Part shown: positions 10,477 through 16,798 of the stretch, piece by piece
Numbering within the stretch: position 1 is the stretch's first letter
Layout: each line of letters starts with the position of its first letter
Assembly: GCA_022841825.1 (NCBI GenBank)
Contig: JALHQT010000001.1
Coordinates: 310,001-374,000 of the forward strand
Length of the DNA stretch: 64,000 nucleotides
Source: Anaerolineae bacterium
GTDB lineage: Bacteria; Chloroflexota; Anaerolineae; Aggregatilineales; Phototrophicaceae
Direction of reading: 5' to 3'
Program-made: the position numbers and the translations under genes
The notes under the pieces: generated by a model
The model's input: the letters and a program-made list of their open reading frames with translations, nothing else
Told to the model about the DNA's origin: nothing
Database searches by the model: none

Positions 10477-11130
10477 ATGACAGTCAAACGGATTCTTTTC
10501 ATTCGCCCCGGTGAGACCGATTGGAATCGCGCTGGCAAGCAGCAAGGAATCGCCGCCGCGCCGTTGAATCAGCTTGGCGTTCGTCAGGCGGAGAAACTTG
10601 GCGAATTCCTGCGCGTGATTGGCGTGAGTGGTCTTTACGTGAGCACCACGCGGCGAGCGGCGCAGACGGGCGAGATCATCGCGGCGAAACTCGGCGTCAG
10701 CCTGACGCCGGACGAGCGGCTGCGTGAACGCAATGTTGGGTACTGGCAGGGGCTGACGATTGCGGAAATCCGCGATTGGTATCCCGACCAGTATTCCGCG
10801 CTGCAAGAAGACCTGGATGGTTATCGCATTCCGGGGGGTGAGGCGCGCATGGAGGTGCTCAAGCGAATGCGAGAGGCGCTCGCCGATATACTGAGTCAGG
10901 CAGAAGGCGAGACAGTTGCCATCATCTCGCACACGACCGCGATCAAGATGGTCCTGCATGAACTGACGGGCAGCCGTGATGTCCAGATGGCGGACCTGAC
11001 CAATACATCCGTGACTACAATCGCCCGCGATAGCGAGGGCGATCCGTGGCGCATTATCACGGTTGACGATGTGCTGCATCTGGAGGGCATGGAGACAAAT
11101 TCGGTGATCGAGCCGGAGGACAAGCGATGA
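10477..11130 (+). CDS. Histidine-phosphatase-like protein lacking the catalytic histidine
   Basis: The protein has 217 residues and the phosphoglycerate mutase/histidine phosphatase fold. The RHG signature that carries the phospho-accepting His reads RPG here (FIRPGETDWN, Pro11, codon CCC at 10507-10509). The rest of the pocket is kept: STTRRAAQTGE (Arg59/60), RLRERNVGYWQG (Glu84) and the second His152 in AIISHTTAIK. Family knowledge says loss of the nucleophilic His should abolish normal phosphoryl transfer. This may be a pseudo-phosphatase or a binding or regulatory protein. It sits between trpE and trpG, 3 bases after trpE and overlapping trpG by 4 bases (ATGA), so it is tightly built into the trp operon. 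No known step of Trp synthesis needs it. Confidence 0.8.
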   Translation: MTVKRILFIRPGETDWNRAGKQQGIAAAPLNQLGVRQAEKLGEFLRVIGVSGLYVSTTRRAAQTGEIIAAKLGVSLTPDERLRERNVGYWQGLTIAEIRDWYPDQYSALQEDLDGYRIPGGEARMEVLKRMREALADILSQAEGETVAIISHTTAIKMVLHELTGSRDVQMADLTNTSVTTIARDSEGDPWRIITVDDVLHLEGMETNSVIEPEDKR

Positions 11131-11708
11131 TCCTCGTGATCGACAATTACGACAGCTTCACCTACAACATCGTACAGTATCTCGGTTTCCTGGGTGCGGA
11201 GCTGTGCGTCGTGCGCAACGATCAGATGTCGTGGCAGGACATTCACGGGATGCAGCCCACGCATATCGTCATCTCGCCGGGTCCCGGTGACCCGGATGAC
11301 AGCGGCGTTTCGATGGATGTTCTCCGCGAGATGGGCGCGACGACACCGATCCTCGGCGTATGCCTGGGACATCAGTGTATCGGGCAGGTGTATGGGGGGG
11401 TGGTCAAACGGGCGCGCGTGCCGATGCACGGCAAAGTCAGCCTGATTCATCACAATGGCGATCTGATGTTCGACGGGCTTTCGAACCCGTTTGAAGCGAC
11501 ACGCTATCACAGCCTGATTGTCGAGCCAGAGAGCCTGCCTGACTGCCTGCTCGTGGCGGCGCGGACGGAAGACGATGAAATCATGGGGCTGCGCCATAAG
11601 GAGTATCCCGTGTATGGCGTGCAGTTCCATCCCGAAAGCATCCTGACGCCCGAAGGGATGCAGATTTTGCGCAACTTTATCGCAGTTCCTGTTTTGTCGA
11701 AGGTGTAA
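11127..11708 (+). CDS. trpG: Anthranilate synthase component II (glutamine amidotransferase)
   Basis: This class I glutamine amidotransferase of 193 residues supplies ammonia from glutamine to TrpE. The oxyanion region ISPGPGDPDDSG, the nucleophile loop GVCLGHQCIGQ (catalytic Cys) and the His/Glu dyad in VQFHPESILTPEG are all present. YHSLIVE is the usual TrpG/PabA motif. Its start overlaps the phosphatase-like gene by 4 bases, indicating translational coupling. It may also serve para-aminobenzoate synthase, as in other bacteria with a single subunit; the operon position points mainly to tryptophan. Confidence 0.96.
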   Translation: MILVIDNYDSFTYNIVQYLGFLGAELCVVRNDQMSWQDIHGMQPTHIVISPGPGDPDDSGVSMDVLREMGATTPILGVCLGHQCIGQVYGGVVKRARVPMHGKVSLIHHNGDLMFDGLSNPFEATRYHSLIVEPESLPDCLLVAARTEDDEIMGLRHKEYPVYGVQFHPESILTPEGMQILRNFIAVPVLSKV

Positions 11709-11714
11709 GGTTTC

Positions 11715-12749
11715 ATGGTTCAAGAGCAAAGTGCGCTGGCTCAGACGCCTGCGCCGCCACGCAAGAAAATCGTCCTTTCCGGCGTACAGCCGACGGGTGT
11801 GCTGCATATAGGCAATTATGTGGGTGCGCTCAGTCTGTGGGCACAGCAGCAGGACGAATTCCATAACTACTTCATGATTGCGGACATGCACGCGCTGACC
11901 GTTCCGGAGAACGTGAAGGCGAAAGCGCTGCGTGCGAACTCACGCTCCGTTGCTGCACTGTACATCGCTTCGGGGATTGACCCAGAGAAGAATGTGATCT
12001 TTCGCCAGTCATCTGTGACGGCACACGCATATCTCGCCTGGATACTGACCTGCTGTACGCCGATGGGCTGGCTGGAGCGGATGACACAGTTTAAAGTGAA
12101 GGCGGAGCAGGTAGAGAGCATCGGGACGGGGTTGTTCACGTACCCTGCGCTCCAGGCGGCGGACATTCTGCTTTACAACGCTGATTATGTCCCGGTTGGC
12201 GAAGACCAGCGTCAGCATGTCGAATTAACGCGTGATATCGCGTCGCGGTTTAATCATCTCTTTGGAAAGTGTTTCCGCTTGCCGGAAGGCTTGTACCGTA
12301 CGACTGGCGCGCGGGTGATGGGTTTTGACGACCCGACGGCGAAGATGAGCAAAAGTCTTGCGGAGACACAATCGGGCCATGCGGTCAATCTGCTCGATCC
12401 GCCCAACGTCGTCAAAAAGACGATCATGTCCGCAGTGACGGATACGAACAATGAGGCGCGGTTCGAGCATGCATCGCCGGGTGTGCGCAATCTACTCGAA
12501 CTGTACGAGGTGCTGACCAAACAGGAACGCCCGCAGATCGAGGCACAGTTTCATGGTCAGGGTTATGGCAGCCTGAAGGCGGCGGTCGTGGAAGCCGTCA
12601 ACGAGACGCTGCGCCCGATCCAGGAGACCTACAAACAGATTACTGAGGAACCAGGTTACCTGGATGGGCTGCTGGCGCGTGGCGCAGAGCGAGCGGGCGA
12701 AGTGGCGGAGCGCACATTGAAGCGCGCCCGCGAACTGACCGGTTTGTAA
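11715..12749 (+). CDS. trpS: Tryptophanyl-tRNA synthetase
   Basis: Class I aminoacyl-tRNA synthetase of 344 residues that charges tRNA-Trp. The HIGH-like motif is GVQPTGVLHIGNYVGAL (about 24-40) and the KMSKS motif is AKMSKSLAET (about 210-219). GEDQRQHVELTRDIASRFN contributes to the Trp-AMP pocket. It starts 6 bases after trpG and lies inside the trp biosynthesis operon. The upstream T-box can therefore raise both the amino acid and its synthetase when tRNA-Trp is uncharged, a logical arrangement for a tRNA-sensing switch. No N-terminal extension is seen. Confidence 0.96.
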   Translation: MVQEQSALAQTPAPPRKKIVLSGVQPTGVLHIGNYVGALSLWAQQQDEFHNYFMIADMHALTVPENVKAKALRANSRSVAALYIASGIDPEKNVIFRQSSVTAHAYLAWILTCCTPMGWLERMTQFKVKAEQVESIGTGLFTYPALQAADILLYNADYVPVGEDQRQHVELTRDIASRFNHLFGKCFRLPEGLYRTTGARVMGFDDPTAKMSKSLAETQSGHAVNLLDPPNVVKKTIMSAVTDTNNEARFEHASPGVRNLLELYEVLTKQERPQIEAQFHGQGYGSLKAAVVEAVNETLRPIQETYKQITEEPGYLDGLLARGAERAGEVAERTLKRARELTGL

Positions 12750-12760
12750 GGAGGCGGGGT

Positions 12761-13798
12761 ATGGAAATTCAACGCGCAATCGACCTCTTGAGCCGCTTCG
12801 GTCATTTGCAGCCGACCGAAGCGGAAGCCGTCATGAACCAGATCATGAGTGGTACCGCGACTGACGCGCAGATTTCCGCGTATCTGATGGCGCTGCGCAT
12901 GAAGGGTGAAACGCAGGATGAGATCACCGGCAGCGCGCGCGCAATGCGTGCCAACGCGCATCATGTGCCGACACAGGGCGATGCGGGCGAGCTGCTTGAT
13001 ACGTGTGGCACAGGTGGTGACCGCAGCGGCACGTTCAACATCAGCACGACGGTCGCGTTTGTGGCGGCAGGAGCCGGGCTTCGCGTCGCCAAGCACGGCA
13101 ACCGCGCTGCAAGCAGCAAGTGTGGCAGTGCGGATGTCCTGGGTGCTCTGGGCGTCAGCCTGGATCTGACACCGGAACAGGTGGGTCTATGCGTAGACGA
13201 AATTGGGATCGGCTTTCTGTTCGCTGCCAAGCTGCACCCGGCGATGAAGTATGCCGTCGGTGTGCGGCGCGAGATTGGCGTGCGCACGATCTTTAACATC
13301 CTCGGTCCGCTCACCAACCCGGCGGGTGCGCGACGACAGCTCATGGGCGTGTTCGCTGCGGATCTGACAGACATGCTGGCGCATGTCCTGGGGCAGTTGG
13401 GATCAACCTCGGCAATGGTGGTGAGCGGTTACGGCGGGTTGGACGAGTTGACGACCACCGGTCCCAACAAGATCAGCCACTACTTCAATAACAATGTCAG
13501 CAGCTTTGAGCTGAACCCCGAAGACTACGGCTTCCGAGGCGCGCATATTTCGGAACTGCTGGGCGGCGATGCGCCGACCAATGCTGCTATCCTGCGCGGC
13601 GTGCTGGATGGCAGTATTCGCGACGCCAAACGGGATGTTGTGCTGCTCAATGCGGCGGCGGCGCTGGTCGTCGGCGGCAAGGCGAACAGCCTGCGTGCGG
13701 CGCTGCCAATGGCAGAGAGTGTCATCGACAGCGGCGCGGCGCTGAATAAGCTGGATGCGCTAGTCACTTACAGCCAGAAGCTGGCGAACGCTTCCTGA
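12761..13798 (+). CDS. trpD: Anthranilate phosphoribosyltransferase
   Basis: The enzyme (345 residues) joins anthranilate to PRPP, the second step of the Trp branch. Signatures are DTCGTGGDRSGTFNIST (about 80-96, pyrophosphate-binding GTGGD), VAKHGNRAASSKCGSADVL (substrate loop) and FNILGPLTNPAGARRQLMGV. The N-terminal helical domain (1-70) includes MNQIMSGTATDAQISAYLMALRMKGET. GGAGG lies just before ATG 12761. It is separate from TrpG, unlike the fused enterobacterial protein. It sits between trpS and trpC in the same direction with short gaps. Confidence 0.97.
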   Translation: MEIQRAIDLLSRFGHLQPTEAEAVMNQIMSGTATDAQISAYLMALRMKGETQDEITGSARAMRANAHHVPTQGDAGELLDTCGTGGDRSGTFNISTTVAFVAAGAGLRVAKHGNRAASSKCGSADVLGALGVSLDLTPEQVGLCVDEIGIGFLFAAKLHPAMKYAVGVRREIGVRTIFNILGPLTNPAGARRQLMGVFAADLTDMLAHVLGQLGSTSAMVVSGYGGLDELTTTGPNKISHYFNNNVSSFELNPEDYGFRGAHISELLGGDAPTNAAILRGVLDGSIRDAKRDVVLLNAAAALVVGGKANSLRAALPMAESVIDSGAALNKLDALVTYSQKLANAS

Positions 13799-13823
13799 AG
13801 ATAGGACGCTAAAGGAAAGAGAC

Positions 13824-14633
13824 ATGTTCGTCAGGACAGAGACGATCCTGGATAAGATTCTGACACGCAAGCTGGAAGAAATTGCCGAGGCAAAAGAGCG
13901 CAGTGCAGAAGCCGCCCTGCGCCAACAGGCGGAAGCGAGTTCACCGCCGTACGACTTTGTTGGTGCGCTGCATCGGACAAACGTTGCGCTGATTGCGGAG
14001 ATCAAGAAGGCGTCCCCGAGCAAGGGCGTGCTGATCGAGGATTTCGATGCGGTGAGGCTTGCGGAGGTCTATTCCCGGAACGGCGCGGCGGCGCTTTCGG
14101 TGCTGACCGATGCTGATTTCTTCCAGGGGCATCTGGAGTATCTGACGCTGGCGCGGCAGGCAGCCCGCATCCCATCATTGCGTAAAGACTTCATCCTCGA
14201 TGCTTATCAGGTGTATGAGTCACGCGCGGCGGGGGCTGATGCCGTCCTGTTGATCGCGATGGTGCTTGACGACGCGCAGCTTACCGATCTGCACGCGCTG
14301 ATCGTATCCCTCGGCATGGCGGCGCTGGTCGAAGTCCATAATGAGGCGGAACTGGCGCGCGTACTGCGGTGTGGGTGCAGTCTCATCGGCATCAACAATC
14401 GTGATCTGCGGACCTTCCAGGAAGACCTGGGCATTTTTGAACGGCTGGCACGTCAGATACCGTCCGACGTGACACTTGTTGCTGAAAGCGCCATTCGCAG
14501 TGCGGCGGATGTACGGCGAATGGGAAGTTGGGGCGCACACGCGGTTCTGGTGGGTGAGGGTTTGGTCAGGTCTGGCGACATCGGTGCCCAGGTGTGTGCG
14601 TTCAGCGGGCAGCCCCGCGAGGTAAACCCATGA
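13824..14633 (+). CDS. trpC: Indole-3-glycerol phosphate synthase
   Basis: TIM-barrel enzyme of 269 residues that closes the indole ring from carboxyphenylaminodeoxyribulose phosphate. The active-site strands are visible: IAEIKKASPSKG (catalytic Lys), LSVLTDADFFQGHLEYL, RKDFILDAYQVYESRAAGAD, VEVHNEAELARVL, IGINNRDLRTF and LVAESAIRS. AAAGGAAAGAG precedes ATG 13824. Its stop overlaps the start of trpF in an ATGA. The two activities stay on separate polypeptides, in contrast to the TrpC-TrpF fusion of enterobacteria. Confidence 0.97.
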   Translation: MFVRTETILDKILTRKLEEIAEAKERSAEAALRQQAEASSPPYDFVGALHRTNVALIAEIKKASPSKGVLIEDFDAVRLAEVYSRNGAAALSVLTDADFFQGHLEYLTLARQAARIPSLRKDFILDAYQVYESRAAGADAVLLIAMVLDDAQLTDLHALIVSLGMAALVEVHNEAELARVLRCGCSLIGINNRDLRTFQEDLGIFERLARQIPSDVTLVAESAIRSAADVRRMGSWGAHAVLVGEGLVRSGDIGAQVCAFSGQPREVNP

Positions 14634-15304
14634 CCAAAGTCAAGATTTGTGGCATCACGAATTACGAGGATGCGTTGGCAGCAGCCTCTGCCGGCGCGGA
14701 CATGCTCGGCTTGAACTTCTACAAGAAAAGCCCGCGCTATGTGTCTCCCGAAGATGCGGCGGCACTGGCTCGGAGATTGCGCGCGGAAATGGGGTCACAG
14801 ATTCCACTGCTGGTGGGGTTGTTCGTCAACGAGATTGTCGGGCGGGTCTCGATCACGATGGAACAGGTTGGCTTTTCCTCCGTGCAGTTGAGCGGCGATG
14901 AGTCGGTCGAACTGCTGAAGGAACTGCATGGCACGGCGTTCAAGGGAATCCGCCCACGCACGACGGCGGAAGCGCTCGACGATCTGGCTTACTTTGCACC
15001 GGGGGAGCCGAAGAATGAGCGGCTGCCGTCCATCCTGGTGGATGCCTATCACCCGTCGCTGTATGGCGGGTCTGGGCGGCAGGCGAGCACCGAAGTCGCG
15101 CTGGCGGTGAAGGGCAAGACGCCGCGTCTGATGCTGGCAGGCGGTTTGACGCCGGAGAATGTGGCTGAAATCGTTCAGGCGGTGCAGCCCTGGGCGGTTG
15201 ATGTCGCCAGCGGTGTCGAGAGCGATGGGCAGCCAGGAAAGAAGGACGCGGGCAAGCTGCGCGCTTTCATTCAGGCGGCGAAACTGACGTTGTGGGCGAC
15301 GTAG
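14630..15304 (+). CDS. trpF: Phosphoribosylanthranilate isomerase
   Basis: TIM-barrel isomerase of 224 residues acting between TrpD and TrpC. The start motif TKVKICGITNYEDALAA holds the catalytic Cys. GADMLGLNFYKKSPRYVSPEDA and LVGLFVNE follow, with DAYHPSLYGGSGRQAS and LAGGLTPENVAE, then VDVASGVES holding the catalytic Asp and phosphate-binding segment. ATG 14630 overlaps the trpC stop by 4 bases; an upstream in-frame start at 14594 would only add residues from the trpC reading region and was rejected. It is the last trp gene here: trpB and trpA do not follow, so tryptophan synthase must be encoded elsewhere. Confidence 0.96.
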   Translation: MTKVKICGITNYEDALAAASAGADMLGLNFYKKSPRYVSPEDAAALARRLRAEMGSQIPLLVGLFVNEIVGRVSITMEQVGFSSVQLSGDESVELLKELHGTAFKGIRPRTTAEALDDLAYFAPGEPKNERLPSILVDAYHPSLYGGSGRQASTEVALAVKGKTPRLMLAGGLTPENVAEIVQAVQPWAVDVASGVESDGQPGKKDAGKLRAFIQAAKLTLWAT

Positions 15305-15380
15305 CGCTGACTGTTATCCCAAGCGCCGGGTACCGCTGGCAGCGGGCTGAAGGTCGCCCAAGATTTTCAATTCGATCTGC

Positions 15381-15409
15381 TTGACAAGCACGGGAACGCG
15401 CGTTACCCT
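15381..15409 (+). promoter_or_regulatory. Sigma-70 promoter of the ilv/leu operon
   Basis: TTGACA (15381-15386), a 17-base spacer, then TACCCT (15404-15409). The expected start near 15416 leaves about 28 bases before the leader peptide ATG. The -35 is a perfect consensus. Confidence 0.78.
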
Positions 15410-15443
15410 TTACACATTACGGATTGAAAGCAATCGAAGCATC

Positions 15444-15515
15444 ATGAACCGCGCAAACCTTGTCGTAAGCCTTAGCCTTATTCTTGTAGTCCTCCTTATT
15501 ACGGGTGGATCGTAA
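15444..15515 (+). CDS. Branched-chain amino acid leader peptide (attenuator)
   Basis: This is a 23-codon ORF, ATG 15444 to TAA 15513-15515. Twelve of its 23 residues are Leu (6), Val (4) or Ile (2), concentrated in residues 6-19 (LVVSLSLILVVLLI). It starts about 28 bases after the predicted transcription start and stops 42 bases before a strong terminator, ahead of ilvE-ilvB-ilvN. This is the layout of an ilv leader peptide: ribosomes stall on Leu/Val/Ile codons when charged tRNAs run short, which changes the RNA fold downstream. The Shine-Dalgarno is weak. The peptide itself is not expected to have another function. It is unrelated in sequence to E. coli IlvL as far as I can recall, so the identification rests on composition and position. 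Confidence 0.85.
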   Translation: MNRANLVVSLSLILVVLLITGGS

Positions 15516-15572
15516 CTGCTTGGGCGGCGACTGAAACGCGGTACAACGTGTGAATGCAAAAGCCCCCCAAGC
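15449..15572 (+). promoter_or_regulatory. ilv attenuator: protector, antiterminator and terminator segments
   Basis: Three mutually exclusive pairings can be drawn. GCTTGGGCGGC (15518-15528, just after the leader stop) can pair with GCCCCCCAAGC (15562-15572, the terminator 5' arm and loop) with one C-C mismatch, forming an antiterminator. The same 15518-15527 segment can instead pair, 8 of 10, with CCGCGCAAAC (15449-15458) at the start of the leader peptide, freeing the terminator. A ribosome stalled on the Leu/Val/Ile codons (15459-15500) would cover that first segment and favour antitermination. The pairings are read from sequence; the mechanism is inferred from classical amino acid attenuators. 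Confidence 0.8.
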
Positions 15573-15583
15573 GGGGGCTTTTT
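15558..15583 (+). terminator. Intrinsic terminator of the ilv attenuator
   Basis: AAAAGCCCCC (15558-15567) pairs with GGGGGCTTTT (15573-15582) around a CAAGC loop, with a run of five T at 15579-15583. It lies between the leader peptide and ilvE. Confidence 0.92.
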
Positions 15584-15603
15584 CGTTGAAATGAGGAAGA
15601 CGA

Positions 15604-15816
15604 ATGGGCGCACAGCATACTCCAAGTACGACCAGTCAGCATACGCAGTCGATGGCGATGTTGTCTGCCTCTCCGTGCGCGCCTAAGCGTGGCACGGAGC
15701 AAACTGCTGTGCGCCCCATGCAAGCCCTTGCGCAGCATAACGCGCTTTCCCCAGCGAAGGTCGTCCCGGATACGACAGGCGTTGCGGAAAGCGCGTTTTA
15801 TTTCTGCTACTGGTAA
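15604..15816 (+). CDS. Possible 70-residue small protein between attenuator and ilvE
   Basis: ATG 15604 is preceded by a strong GAGGAA (15594-15599), and the frame ends at TAA 15814-15816, 28 bases before ilvE. The product is Thr/Ser/Gln/Ala-rich with no recognised domain; its last residues FYFCYW are aromatic. The same bases carry long perfect inverted repeats (15606-15716 and 15739-15797), which argues that RNA structure is the selected feature. Coding is therefore uncertain: it may be a second leader peptide, a small protein, or not translated. Confidence 0.3.
   Translation: MGAQHTPSTTSQHTQSMAMLSASPCAPKRGTEQTAVRPMQALAQHNALSPAKVVPDTTGVAESAFYFCYW
15606..15716 (+). ncRNA. Structured leader RNA domain upstream of ilvE (unrecognised type)
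   Basis: GGGCGCACAGCA (15606-15617) is perfectly complementary over 12 bp to TGCTGTGCGCCC (15705-15716), closing a domain of 111 bases. Inside it CTCCGTGC (15671-15678) pairs with GCACGGAG (15692-15699), extended by CGC/GCG around a CTAA loop. It lies between the attenuator terminator and ilvE and does not resemble any riboswitch I recognise. Together with the next hairpin it fills the rest of the 540-base trpF-ilvE gap. Confidence 0.6.
15739..15804 (+). terminator. Second terminator-like hairpin before ilvE
   Basis: AACGCGCTTTCC (15739-15750) pairs perfectly over 12 bp with GGAAAGCGCGTT (15786-15797), followed by TTATTTC. The 35-base loop has its own GTCGT/ACGAC stem (15760-15764/15772-15776). 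It could be a second attenuator or a structured RNA element; read-through is required for ilvE expression from the upstream promoter. Confidence 0.5.
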
Positions 15817-15844
15817 CCCGGCATACAGGAGAGTGAGAGCGACT

Positions 15845-16762
15845 ATGCAGCCGACGGAATTCATCTGGAAGAATGGCGAGTTTGTCAAATGGGCGGACGC
15901 GACGGTACATGTGACGGCGCATGTCTTGCATTACGGCAGCAGCGTTTTCGAGGGGGTGCGAACCTACGCGACCAAGACAGGTCCGGCAGTCTTCCGCTTG
16001 CAGCCCCACACCCGCCGCTTGTTTAACTCGGCGAAGCTGGCGCGGATGGAGATGCCTTTCACCGAAGATCAGATCAATAAGGCGGTCGTCGAGACCGTCA
16101 AGTGCAACAATCTGGGTGCCTGCTATATCCGCCCGCTTGCGTTCCGTGATGCGGGGCTGATGGGCGTGGAAGGTCGCAAGAACCCGACCAGCATCGTCAT
16201 TTTCGCCTTTGAATGGGGCAAATACCTGGGCAAAGAGGCAATTGAGCAGGGGGTAGATGTGCAGGTGAGTTCCTGGCGTCGCCTTGCGCCGGGAACGTCG
16301 GCATCGACCGCCAAGATTGGTGGTCAATACGTCAACAGCCAGTTCATTACGATGGAAGCGCACGACAACGGTATGGCGGAGGGCATCGCGCTCGACATCC
16401 ATAACAATGTGAGCGAAGGTGCAGGCGAAAACATCTTTGTCATCATGGGGAACACCGTCTATACCCCCGGTATGGCATCATCGATTTTACTGGGCATCAC
16501 GCGTGACTCGGTCATCACGCTGCTGCGCGACCTCGGCTACGAAGTCCGGTTCGAGACCATCAGTCGTGACATGCTCTACCTGGCGGATGAAGTCTTCTTC
16601 ACCGGGACGGCAGCAGAAGTGACGCCCATTCGCAGCATTGACCGCATCCAGATTGGTCAAGGTGCGCGGGGTCCAGTCACGGCGGCGGTACAGGAAGAAT
16701 TCTTTGCGATCACGACTGGCGAAAAGCCCGACCGTCACGGTTGGCTGACCCCGGTTGAATAA
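15845..16762 (+). CDS. ilvE: Branched-chain amino acid aminotransferase
   Basis: Fold-type IV PLP aminotransferase of 305 residues performing the last step to Leu, Ile and Val. WKNGEFVKWADATVHVTAH and LHYGSSVFEGVRTY form the N-terminal domain. Lys in TSASTAKIGGQYVNS is the Schiff-base lysine. GMAEGIALD, VSEGAGENIF and FFTGTAAEVTPI are the usual cofactor- and substrate-binding segments. ATG 15845 follows an AGGAG; an upstream in-frame start at 15689 would translate structured leader RNA and is rejected. It is the first enzyme gene after the attenuator. D-amino acid and 4-amino-4-deoxychorismate relatives share the fold; length, motifs and the ilvB neighbour favour IlvE. Confidence 0.95.
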   Translation: MQPTEFIWKNGEFVKWADATVHVTAHVLHYGSSVFEGVRTYATKTGPAVFRLQPHTRRLFNSAKLARMEMPFTEDQINKAVVETVKCNNLGACYIRPLAFRDAGLMGVEGRKNPTSIVIFAFEWGKYLGKEAIEQGVDVQVSSWRRLAPGTSASTAKIGGQYVNSQFITMEAHDNGMAEGIALDIHNNVSEGAGENIFVIMGNTVYTPGMASSILLGITRDSVITLLRDLGYEVRFETISRDMLYLADEVFFTGTAAEVTPIRSIDRIQIGQGARGPVTAAVQEEFFAITTGEKPDRHGWLTPVE

Positions 16763-16798
16763 CGAACGTCAGGTTAGTCAGAGCAATAGGAGACGCAC

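Noticed and set aside
15689-15844. N-terminal extension of ilvE from 15689
   Set aside because: The added residues are Arg-rich, cross a 12-bp hairpin and its T tract, and lack similarity to aminotransferases; ATG 15845 has its own AGGAG.
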